Shown piece after piece: positions 18,727-26,719 of a DNA stretch of 64,000 nt. This DNA is from an uncultured Lachnospiraceae bacterium (GTDB lineage Bacteria > Bacillota > Clostridia > Lachnospirales > Lachnospiraceae), in the NCBI GenBank assembly GCA_945919075.1, contig CAMEIX010000009.1, positions 1 through 64,000 on the forward strand, given 5' to 3'. The notes below the pieces were generated by a model. It saw only the letters and a list, made by a program, of their open reading frames with translations. It made no database searches and was not told the origin of the DNA. Numbering within the stretch: position 1 is the first letter of the stretch; every line of letters begins with the position of its first letter. The position numbers were made by a program, and so were the translations under genes.

Positions 18727-19119
18727 ATGGTCAGATATTCACGTCAAAGGGAATGTATCTTACGTAATCTGCAAAGCCGCAGGGATCATCCGACGGCGGA
18801 TATGGTCTATGAAAGTGTCCGCATGGAACAGCCCAATATTAGTTTAGGGACTGTTTACAGGAATTTATCCTTATTATCTGAAAACGGTCAGATTCGCAAA
18901 ATATCTACAAGCGCAGGACCGGACCGCTTTGACGGTTTTACCGAACCGCATGTGCATTTTGTATGCAGACATTGCGGAAATATTCAGGATATGGATTATA
19001 ATTCCGAGATAAATCTGTTTGATAAGACATCTGCTCCGTTTTCCGGAGAAATCGAAGGATATGAGCTTCAGTTCTTTGGAAGATGTGGGGACTGTCTTGC
19101 AATAGAAAAAAATAAATAA
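18727..19119 (+). CDS. perR: Fur-family peroxide-response regulator (PerR-like)
   Basis: A 130-residue metalloregulator. The winged helix is seen in HPTADMVYESVRMEQPNIS, followed by the recognition segment GTVYRNLSLLSENG. The regulatory metal site is suggested by DRFDG and HVHF. The structural zinc site has two CxxC pairs, C80/C83 and C120/C123. It sits directly upstream of reverse rubrerythrin and a flavin reductase-rubredoxin gene, which is the typical PerR context in anaerobes and favours PerR over Fur or Zur. GGAGAGG precedes the ATG at 18727; the upstream in-frame TTG was not used. Confidence 0.87.
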   Translation: MVRYSRQRECILRNLQSRRDHPTADMVYESVRMEQPNISLGTVYRNLSLLSENGQIRKISTSAGPDRFDGFTEPHVHFVCRHCGNIQDMDYNSEINLFDKTSAPFSGEIEGYELQFFGRCGDCLAIEKNK

Positions 19120-19147
19120 CAGAATAATATTTTAGGAGGAATTAAAA

Positions 19148-19735
19148 ATGGAAAAATGGGTATGCCCGGTATGTGGTTACGTTCATGAAGGACCGGAAGC
19201 TCCGGCAGAGTGTCCGGTATGTCATGTAAGCGGAGAGAAATTCAAAAAGGTAGAAGGCGAACTTACTCTCGCAGCAGAACATGAATTTGGTATCTATGCA
19301 AAAACAGTAAAGAACAACGATGATATCAGTGCAGAAGATAAACAGTATATTTATGAGCAGTTAAAGGCAAACTTTGAGGGAGAGTGTTCTGAAGTTGGTA
19401 TGTACCTTTGCATGGCAAGAGTGGCACATCGTGAAGGATATCCTGAAATCGGATTATACTGGGAAAAGGCTGCTTTCGAAGAAGCAGAACATGCTGCAAA
19501 ATTTGCAGAAATGCTTGGCTCTGAACTGGAAGGCAAGATGACCGATTCTACCAAGAAGAACCTTGCATGGAGAGTAGACTGTGAGTTTGGTGCAACTGCA
19601 GGTAAGTTTGACCTTGCAAAATGTGCTAAGAAGAACAATCTGGATGCAATTCATGACACCGTTCATGAAATGGCACGCGACGAGGCTAGACACGGCAAAG
19701 CTCTTAAGGGCCTGTTAGAGAGATACTTTGGTTAA
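19148..19735 (+). CDS. Reverse rubrerythrin (NADH peroxidase type)
   Basis: A 195-residue non-haem di-iron protein that reduces hydrogen peroxide and sometimes oxygen. Unlike classical rubrerythrin, the rubredoxin domain is at the N-terminus, with Cys6, Cys9, Cys22 and Cys25. The four-helix ferritin-like domain follows, with the metal ligands in ECSEVGMYLCMARVAHREG, FEEAEHAAKFAE and ARDEARHGKAL. Clostridial reverse rubrerythrins take electrons from NADH through a flavin reductase-rubredoxin pair, and such a gene is next. A perfect TAGGAGGAAT ribosome site indicates high expression. It is probably under PerR control. Confidence 0.93.
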   Translation: MEKWVCPVCGYVHEGPEAPAECPVCHVSGEKFKKVEGELTLAAEHEFGIYAKTVKNNDDISAEDKQYIYEQLKANFEGECSEVGMYLCMARVAHREGYPEIGLYWEKAAFEEAEHAAKFAEMLGSELEGKMTDSTKKNLAWRVDCEFGATAGKFDLAKCAKKNNLDAIHDTVHEMARDEARHGKALKGLLERYFG

Positions 19736-19780
19736 TCCTGTGATGTAATCCGTATCAGACGGAAGAAAGAGAGGGTTAAA

Positions 19781-20413
19781 ATGAACCAGAAGGTATTGAA
19801 CCGGTTAAGTTATGGCTTGTTTGTATTGACAGCGCATAAGGACGGCAAAGATAACGGCTGTATTATCAATACGGCAGCACAGGTTGCATCCGATCCGCTG
19901 ACCATCAGCATAGCAGTAAACAAGGCGAATCTGACCTGTGAGATGATTCAGGAGACGAAGAAATTCACCCTTTCCATACTGAGTGAAGACGCAACGTTTG
20001 ACATTTTTAAGCGTTTTGGATTCCAGTCAGGCAGGGATGTGGATAAATTTGAGGGCTTCTCCTCCTGTAAACGTGTATATAATGATACACTGGCAGTTAC
20101 GGAAGGCACCAATGCCTATCTGTCCGTATATGTCACTTCACAGATTGATTTGGGAAGTCATATTTTATTTATCGGTGCTCCCACGGATGGGGAACTGTTT
20201 AATGATGTTCCTTCTGCAACCTATTCCTATTATTTCGCAAATATCAAACCCAAGCCTGAAAAGGTGGGTGTGACAGAGAAAGGTGAGACAGTATGGCGCT
20301 GTGTCATCTGCGGATATGAATATGTGGGCGAAGAACTTCCGGAGGATTTTATTTGTCCGATTTGCAAACATCCGGCAAGCGATTTTGAAAAGGTCGTAAA
20401 GAAACCTTCCTGA
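19781..20413 (+). CDS. hrb: Flavin reductase-rubredoxin fusion (high-molecular-weight rubredoxin)
   Basis: A 210-residue fusion. Residues 1-160 form an FMN-binding flavin reductase-like domain (LSYGLFVLTA ... NGCIINTAAQVASDPLTIS), and the C-terminal 39 residues are a rubredoxin with Cys174, Cys177, Cys192 and Cys195 around WRCVICGYEY and FICPICKHP. In acetogens and clostridia this protein passes electrons from NADH to rubrerythrins or flavodiiron proteins. Position after reverse rubrerythrin supports the same role here. GAGAGGG precedes the ATG. A strong terminator ends the unit. Confidence 0.9.
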   Translation: MNQKVLNRLSYGLFVLTAHKDGKDNGCIINTAAQVASDPLTISIAVNKANLTCEMIQETKKFTLSILSEDATFDIFKRFGFQSGRDVDKFEGFSSCKRVYNDTLAVTEGTNAYLSVYVTSQIDLGSHILFIGAPTDGELFNDVPSATYSYYFANIKPKPEKVGVTEKGETVWRCVICGYEYVGEELPEDFICPICKHPASDFEKVVKKPS

Positions 20414-20468
20414 AGTTTGAATGACAAATAGAAGTGAAAGATTGTTTTTGAAAATATCGTACACAGTT

Positions 20469-20501
20469 AAAGGGAACTTGCATATGCAGGTTCCCTTTTT
20501 T
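20469..20501 (+). terminator. Intrinsic terminator after hrb
   Basis: A 14-bp stem with one G-T pair (AAAGGGAACTTGCA with its partner) and a two-base TA gap at the apex, followed by a T run. It ends the perR-rubrerythrin-hrb unit. Confidence 0.88.
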
Positions 20502-20596
20502 CAACAAAAAAACAGGAACAGTAGATTTTTTTGACAAAATTATGGTATAATCATCCATAATCGACAATTTATGCCCTTTTGAAAGAGGAGATGCAA

Positions 20597-22291
20597 ATGA
20601 CTTATCGATATATTAACATTGCAGTGGAAGCCTACAGCTTAATTATATGTTCCGTTCTGCTCATGTATCAGATGGTGGAAAAGAAGGCAAAGAACAAGAC
20701 CAACAAATGGTTTACGTCCATGATTGTTTTCAATATTCTGATGCTGATTGGAGATTTATGTGACTGGGGTTTAGGAGGAGTTCCGGGGAAGTTATCTTAT
20801 TATACACAGTATTTCCTTACAGTTATGGTGTACTTTTCCGCGTCCGGACTGTTGCTTTTTTCTTTGTTTGGCTGGGTTATTTCCAACATCAGTCAAAAGA
20901 GAACCATCTCAGGGGTATGGATGAAAATCGGTGTGGTGTTGGCTGCGGTCCAGGTACTTTTAGCATTGACTGCTCCCATACATAAAATGTGTTACATCAA
21001 TGCAGAGAATTATTATCAGCGGGGAGATCATTTCTTCGTTTCCCAGATTTGCCCCTACATTGTCTATTTCATGGCGATTTATCTGCTGTTTCGATACAGA
21101 AAAGCATTCAAACCCCGAGAATTTGTTTATTTAAGCTTTTTTGTCATTATGCCGTTTTTTGCTGAACTGGTTCAGGTTATCACATATAAACTGACAACCT
21201 TGAATGTATCCATCAGCGTCTGCCTGATTCTGGTGTTTGCATTTATCCAGTCGGAACGGGATCTGGAAAATGAAAAGACGATTCAGCAGCTGATTAAAGA
21301 TGAAAACAAAAAACTGGAAGCCATGCAGTACTTTCAGGAAAATTTAAGCGGGCAGCTGATAGAAGTTTTGTGCGGTACCGTGGAAGCAAAAGACCTATAC
21401 ACCAAAGGCCATTCTCTTCGCGTGGCACAGTATGCAAGGGAAATCATGTACCGCATGGGAGGGGACGAGAAAGCCCAGCAGGAGGTTTACTACATCGGTA
21501 TTCTGCATGATGTGGGGAAGATTAGCATAAAGGATGATATTATCAATAAAAAAGGCCGTCTTACGGAAGAGGAATACGAGCAGGTTAAAATGCATACGAT
21601 AGCAGGTTATCAGATTTTGCGTGCCGTGGATGTAATTCCCAATCTGGCGGTCGGCGCAAGATGGCACCATGAGCGTTATGACGGAACCGGCTATCCGAAC
21701 GGTCTTGCAGGAGAAAATATTCCCCTGGTTGCCAGAATCATCAGTGTGGCGGATGCCTATGATGCCATGACCAGTAACCGAAGTTATCATAAGACCATGC
21801 CCCAGAGTTTGGTGCGGGATCAGATTGCAAAGGGAATGGGTTCCCAGTTTGACCCCAAGATTGCCCGTATCATGTTGGATATGATTGATGAAGACATGCA
21901 GTATGAAATGAGACAGGTGGATTTCAACAGAACCATCAATATTTTGCTTGTGGATGATGATCCCATAACGCATAAAATGGTTCAGCATGCATTGATTGAC
22001 GAAAATTATGTACTCACTTCCGCGTACAGTGGTAAGGAAGGAATTGAGTGCCTGAAAGAAAGCAAGTATGATATTTGTCTGTTGGATATGGAAATGTCGG
22101 ATATGAACGGATTCGAGGTTTTGGACTGGATCCGGCAGAATGTCCGGAAACTGAAGGTCATCTTTTTAACCGGAGAAAAAGACATAGGAACAATCAAGAA
22201 GAGTGAAGAATTAGGTGCAAGAGATTACATAACCAAACCAATCAACGCCAATATCCTGAAAGTATCAATCAGTAGTGTGCTACAACATTAG
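20597..22291 (+). CDS. Membrane HD-GYP phosphodiesterase with C-terminal receiver domain
   Basis: A 564-residue signalling protein. About seven transmembrane helices (residues 5-220) precede a coiled linker and an HD-GYP domain with ILHDVGKI near 303 and HHERYDGTGYP near 356, the full set of c-di-GMP phosphodiesterase motifs. A receiver domain follows (NILLVDDDPI, phospho-acceptor LLDMEM near 495, Lys in YITKPI). A receiver at the C-terminus of an HD-GYP protein is the reverse of the common REC-HD-GYP order. AAAGAGGAG precedes ATG 20597. The hybrid kinase lies 52 bases downstream and could phosphorylate it. Confidence 0.88.
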   Translation: MTYRYINIAVEAYSLIICSVLLMYQMVEKKAKNKTNKWFTSMIVFNILMLIGDLCDWGLGGVPGKLSYYTQYFLTVMVYFSASGLLLFSLFGWVISNISQKRTISGVWMKIGVVLAAVQVLLALTAPIHKMCYINAENYYQRGDHFFVSQICPYIVYFMAIYLLFRYRKAFKPREFVYLSFFVIMPFFAELVQVITYKLTTLNVSISVCLILVFAFIQSERDLENEKTIQQLIKDENKKLEAMQYFQENLSGQLIEVLCGTVEAKDLYTKGHSLRVAQYAREIMYRMGGDEKAQQEVYYIGILHDVGKISIKDDIINKKGRLTEEEYEQVKMHTIAGYQILRAVDVIPNLAVGARWHHERYDGTGYPNGLAGENIPLVARIISVADAYDAMTSNRSYHKTMPQSLVRDQIAKGMGSQFDPKIARIMLDMIDEDMQYEMRQVDFNRTINILLVDDDPITHKMVQHALIDENYVLTSAYSGKEGIECLKESKYDICLLDMEMSDMNGFEVLDWIRQNVRKLKVIFLTGEKDIGTIKKSEELGARDYITKPINANILKVSISSVLQH

Positions 22292-22343
22292 GCCGGAGAG
22301 AAGGATTGGAAACTTTGAAGAAAAGGGTTTCGGAGGATGATTT

Positions 22344-25085
22344 GTGGGAAATATTAAATTAAAAAGCACAGAGGTGTACGTTGCCGCACTGCTTTGCTTA
22401 TTTGCTGCTGTTATTGACACCATTATTGCAGCTTATGAGGGGTGGCCGCTATATTTTTTCTTTGTTGTATGGATTCAGATGGGCATTATCATCGTAACAG
22501 CCATTGACGACCGGGTTTCGAAAAAGGTGCAGGCCTATTTATTTTCAACGTTTACGGCAAATACCGTTTTCATAAGCGGTCTGTATCTGAAAAACTATTA
22601 TGTGGTATTTATGATGCTTTGCGGTACCTTAATGTTGGCGGCTTTCTATCATGACCGCCTTCAGATCGGATACCAGGTGATTCTGGCCATTATATCCATC
22701 AGTGTGCATTGCAATCTCTGTAATGTTTTAGACCTTTCCGCATCCGACGGCATTGCCGAATTCGGAATGGCTCTGTTCCTGTTACTTGGTATCGGTGGGG
22801 CGTTGTACATCAATATTGTAAGAGAAGACACGGCCCATGAAATATTAAGTGAAACAGCAAGACGTGCAGAGCAGGCGGAACGTTCCAAGTCGGATTTTCT
22901 GGCCAATATGAGCCATGAAATCCGGACTCCCATGAATGCTATTATCGGCATGTGTGAACTGGCACTGCGGGATAATGAAATCTCTGACAATGTAAGGGAC
23001 TGCTGTGGACAGATTCAGAATTCCGGCAGGAGTCTGCTTTCCATCATTAATGATATTCTGGACTTTTCCAAGATCGAGTCCGGCAAAATGGAACTGGTGG
23101 AAGAGGAATTCAATATTTCTTCTACCTTGAATGATGTGGTAAACATGACCATGAACCGGATGGGGGATAAGAATCTGGAATTTATTGTACGTGTGGATAC
23201 TTCGATTCCCAAAGGACTGATAGGGGATGAGATGCGTATCCGCCAGATTATGGTTAATCTTCTTACCAATGCGGTAAAATACACGCCTCACGGGGTTATT
23301 ACGCTGACGGTTTCCAAAATTGTGAGGGAATACGGGATCAATTTAAATATCAGCGTGAAGGATACCGGTATCGGCATTCAGAAAGAAAACCTGGAAAAAC
23401 TGTTCAACAGTTTCCAACAGGTGGATACCAAAAAGAACCGTGCTGTGGAAGGAACCGGTCTGGGACTGGTGATTACTAAGCGTCTGATATCGAGTATGGG
23501 GGGCTTTATCAACGTAAAAAGTGAATATGGGAAAGGCTCCGAATTCCACTGCGTTATTCCACTCAAGGTAAAGAACAGGGTTCCCTTCATTCAAATTGAT
23601 AATTCAAATGAAATTAATGTTGCGTGCTATATTGACGTGAGAAAATTTGATGATCCGGATTTGAGACACAGTTACATAAAATTCCTTGCCGAAATCGGAC
23701 AATCCATGCAGATCAAGAATTTCATGTGCAAAAAATTTGAGGATCTCTCCCTTCGAATCGAGCGCGGAAATATTACACATTGTTTTATCGGTAAGGAAGA
23801 ATACCTGCAGAATAAGGCTTATTTTGAAAGTATTGCAGATGATATTGAGGTTGTTATTGTGCAGAACCGCAGGGACGGTGTTGTAGTTCCGAAGAATATG
23901 CGCTGCATTTATAAGCCCATTTACGAACTTCCCATTGCCAATATCTTTAATCATAAGGGGATGGCATCTGACCAGCCGGGGCAGAAGAGTGATGAGAATA
24001 CGTTTATTGCACCGAAGGCAAAGGTGTTACTTGTCGATGATAATGTGATTAATTTAAAGGTTGCCGTCGGCCTGATGCAACCCTATAAAATGCAGATTCA
24101 GACCGAAGAGAGTGCCAAAACGGCAATCAGCATGTTAGAATCCAAGGATTTCGATCTGGTATTTATGGATCATATGATGCCGGAAATGGATGGTGTAGAG
24201 GCTACCAAGCTTCTTCGTTCTAAGGAAGATGAATATTACCGCCAGGTGCCCATTATTGCACTTACGGCAAATGCCATTGCCGGAGCGAGGGAAATGTTTT
24301 TGGAAAACGGTTTTAACGGTTATCTGGCAAAACCGATTGAGTTATCCGCCTTAAACCGTGTCTTAAAACAACACCTGCCCCAGGAGTATATCCTGAAAGC
24401 CGGTGAAAGTCAGAAGAACGAAAAGCAGGATGAGAACAATATTGTAACGGCAGAACCTATTTCCAAACTGATAGACAGCAAAACAGGGTTCTTTTATGTG
24501 GGAGGCAACAAGGATGCTTACCTGTCCATATTGGATACTTATGTGAAGAAGGGTTATGATAAGAAAGAGGTCCTGGCATCCCTGTTTGAAAAGAAGGAAT
24601 GGAAGAATTATGTAATTGAGGTACATGCCCTGAAAAGTTCTTCCCTGACCATAGGCGCGAAGGAGTTGTCAGAAAGAGCGAAAAATCTGGAACTCAGCGG
24701 GAAAGCGGGAGATTATGATTTTATCATGGTAAATCATGGAGCTATGTTAGAACTTTATGGCAGTGTTCTTAAAGCAGGTACGGAGCTTTTGAGGCTCAAC
24801 CGTGGGGAACAGGAGAAAACGGAAGTTGCGGACGAAAAGCCGGAGAAAACAGAGCTTACAAGAGAGGAACTAAGGAACCTGTTAGAGCGCGTGAAAGAAT
24901 CCTGTGATACCTTTGATAACGATGCAGTCATCGCGGTAGCAAAGGAGGGGCTCGGTGCCGGAATGGACGGCCATTTATTCCGGAATGGTTTTGAAGCTAT
25001 TATCAGTGCTGCGGATGACTTTGATTATGATATGATTCAACAGAAAGTCCGGGAAATTATCGAAGAATTCGGCTTGGAGGAATAG
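22344..25085 (+). CDS. Hybrid sensor histidine kinase with receiver and HPt domains
   Basis: A 913-residue multi-domain kinase. Around six hydrophobic segments fill residues 10-160. The HisKA motif is SHEIRTPMNAIIGM with phosphorylatable His191. The ATPase boxes are NLLTNAVKYT, DTGIGI and GTGLGL. Residues about 415-540 resemble a degenerate receiver ending in YKPIYELP with no clear phospho-Asp. A true receiver follows with Asp609 (VFMDHMMPEMDG), and an HPt domain has His761 (VHALKSSS). A further C-terminal segment with KPEKTELTREEL follows. The start is GTG 22344 after GGAGGATGATTT. It likely forms a phosphorelay with the HD-GYP-REC gene just upstream. Confidence 0.9.
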   Translation: MGNIKLKSTEVYVAALLCLFAAVIDTIIAAYEGWPLYFFFVVWIQMGIIIVTAIDDRVSKKVQAYLFSTFTANTVFISGLYLKNYYVVFMMLCGTLMLAAFYHDRLQIGYQVILAIISISVHCNLCNVLDLSASDGIAEFGMALFLLLGIGGALYINIVREDTAHEILSETARRAEQAERSKSDFLANMSHEIRTPMNAIIGMCELALRDNEISDNVRDCCGQIQNSGRSLLSIINDILDFSKIESGKMELVEEEFNISSTLNDVVNMTMNRMGDKNLEFIVRVDTSIPKGLIGDEMRIRQIMVNLLTNAVKYTPHGVITLTVSKIVREYGINLNISVKDTGIGIQKENLEKLFNSFQQVDTKKNRAVEGTGLGLVITKRLISSMGGFINVKSEYGKGSEFHCVIPLKVKNRVPFIQIDNSNEINVACYIDVRKFDDPDLRHSYIKFLAEIGQSMQIKNFMCKKFEDLSLRIERGNITHCFIGKEEYLQNKAYFESIADDIEVVIVQNRRDGVVVPKNMRCIYKPIYELPIANIFNHKGMASDQPGQKSDENTFIAPKAKVLLVDDNVINLKVAVGLMQPYKMQIQTEESAKTAISMLESKDFDLVFMDHMMPEMDGVEATKLLRSKEDEYYRQVPIIALTANAIAGAREMFLENGFNGYLAKPIELSALNRVLKQHLPQEYILKAGESQKNEKQDENNIVTAEPISKLIDSKTGFFYVGGNKDAYLSILDTYVKKGYDKKEVLASLFEKKEWKNYVIEVHALKSSSLTIGAKELSERAKNLELSGKAGDYDFIMVNHGAMLELYGSVLKAGTELLRLNRGEQEKTEVADEKPEKTELTREELRNLLERVKESCDTFDNDAVIAVAKEGLGAGMDGHLFRNGFEAIISAADDFDYDMIQQKVREIIEEFGLEE

Positions 25086-25088
25086 AAA

Positions 25089-25946
25089 ATGCATAATATT
25101 GCCATTACCACGGAATGTGTGGCAGACCTTCCGAAGGAATTGCTGGAAGAAAAGCATATTGATATTATATATTTTGACGTGGAAACGGAAACCGGCATTT
25201 TTCGTGATACGGATGAAATCGATGCACAGAACATTATTGAATATATGCTTGGTGGAGAAAAGAAAGCGCAGAGTGTTGTTCCTTCCGCCAATGATTATAA
25301 AAATTTCTTCAAGAGAAGGCTGGAAGAGTATGATGAAGTAATCCATATCAGTATCAGCAGTGGTGTCAGCGGCGCTTATAAAAATGCGGAGCTTGGCAGG
25401 GCAAAATTAGGTATTGATGGGAGAAAGATACACCTGATTGATTCCGGACATCTGTCGTCCGGATTAGGTCTGATTGTATTGGAAGCAGTAAAAGGAAGAG
25501 AGGAAGGATTGGAGAGTAATGCGATTGTGGAAAGGGTGAAGGGGATTACCGGCAGCATTTCCACTACTTTCATCGTGAATAATGCAGATTACCTGTATTA
25601 CAATGAAAAGGTCGGAAAAAATGCCATGCGACTCTGTAAATTTCTGCATTTGCACCCGGTTCTTCGTATGCAGGATGGGAAACTGGTGGTGCAGCGTTTT
25701 TATATGGGAAATTATAAGAAGGCAACTTCCCGGTATATTTCCGATGTATTGAGAAAAGTGGAAAGAATCGATACTTCCATTGGGTTTTGTACTTATGCGG
25801 GCTGCTCCCATGCCATGTTAGAACGTGTAAAAAACGAGGTGAAAAAAAAGATTACATTTGATGAGTATATAGAACAGGCAGCATCTGTAACCGTGTCCTG
25901 TAACTGCGGACCGAACACCTTTGGAATTCTTTTTCAGAATAAGTAA
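25089..25946 (+). CDS. DegV-family fatty-acid-binding protein
   Basis: A 285-residue DegV/FakB-like protein. The first strand reads ITTECVADLPKE in place of the usual DS-x-x-DLP, and ISISSGVSGAYKNA and IDSGHLSSGLGL are the family's ligand and helix segments. Known members bind a fatty acid for kinase FakA. The gene begins three bases after the histidine kinase and shares its operon; GGAGG lies in the end of the kinase gene. TTEC instead of TDS in the acyl-head pocket and its pairing with a kinase suggest a specialised or signalling variant, which is inference. Confidence 0.82.
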   Translation: MHNIAITTECVADLPKELLEEKHIDIIYFDVETETGIFRDTDEIDAQNIIEYMLGGEKKAQSVVPSANDYKNFFKRRLEEYDEVIHISISSGVSGAYKNAELGRAKLGIDGRKIHLIDSGHLSSGLGLIVLEAVKGREEGLESNAIVERVKGITGSISTTFIVNNADYLYYNEKVGKNAMRLCKFLHLHPVLRMQDGKLVVQRFYMGNYKKATSRYISDVLRKVERIDTSIGFCTYAGCSHAMLERVKNEVKKKITFDEYIEQAASVTVSCNCGPNTFGILFQNK

Positions 25947-25955
25947 GAGGCGGTT

Positions 25956-26561
25956 CTACATGGTCAGATATTTGATGCTGTCCAGTATACTGGTAATCTG
26001 GTATTCGATTAAGAAGGTCACGTGCCCGTATTCAGGGTAAGTCTTTTTGACATATTCTAACAGAGGCAATACATATTTTTCAGTTTCTCCAATGTATTTG
26101 ACCAGACGTTCGCGGGAAAAGCTGGTGGCCATGGTGGATACATTGTTACAGCGGTCGATGAGCTTGACGAGACAGGCAATCCGGCTGCTGTATATTTTTT
26201 TGTAGTATTCCGCAATGGACTCCTCTTTTGTACGGCCTTCTAATTTTCTATAGCTTACATTCTCTACATTTTTGCGGACAATCTCGTTTACATCCAGTTC
26301 CTCGGCGCTTACATTGCAGTCTTCCACTACGTCATGGAGCAGAATCGTGGCGATCAGTTCATCCTCAAATAACTGCATGGAAAGGGCATGACATGCCATT
26401 TTCAGTGGATGCACAATATAGGGAAGATGCTCCTCCCCTTTCCGAAATTGTCCGGCATGTTTTTCTTTCATGATGACCAGGGCCTTTAAGGTCTGGGTCA
26501 TTTTTTTATTCTTAGCGGTCTCTTCTACTTGGGCATACATTGCATCAAGGATGTTTTCCAT
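25956..26561 (-). CDS. HD-domain phosphohydrolase, RelA/SpoT hydrolase-like
   Basis: A 201-residue single-domain protein. The HD ligands are in IVHPLKMA (His51), ILLHDVVED (His76-Asp77) and LVKLIDRCNN, the same spacing as the ppGpp hydrolase domain of SpoT and the stand-alone MESH1/SAH enzymes. No synthetase or TGS domain is present. It could hydrolyse (p)ppGpp or another nucleotide; the substrate cannot be told from the sequence. It converges with the DegV gene with nine bases between stops, with no visible terminator. GGTGGGC precedes the ATG. Confidence 0.75.
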   Translation of the reverse strand: MENILDAMYAQVEETAKNKKMTQTLKALVIMKEKHAGQFRKGEEHLPYIVHPLKMACHALSMQLFEDELIATILLHDVVEDCNVSAEELDVNEIVRKNVENVSYRKLEGRTKEESIAEYYKKIYSSRIACLVKLIDRCNNVSTMATSFSRERLVKYIGETEKYVLPLLEYVKKTYPEYGHVTFLIEYQITSILDSIKYLTM

Positions 26562-26719
26562 AAAAGCCCACCTGCCTTTCGGAGTTTTCTTGCCTCTATG
26601 ATACTACTTTCCGAACATAAAGAAAAGAAAAATAATCGTGGTATTTTGACAAAGAAAGGATTATAATAATGGCAAGTATTCCTTGCTCTGCATCATAATC
26701 TGCTTAGGAGACAGACATT

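Noticed and set aside
20531..20551. TTGACA followed by TATAAT upstream of the HD-GYP gene, and a similar pair at 26646-26667 before the cyclase
   Set aside because: The spacers are only 9 and 10 bases, too short for a sigma-A promoter, so only the -10 boxes could be used with weak -35 elements.
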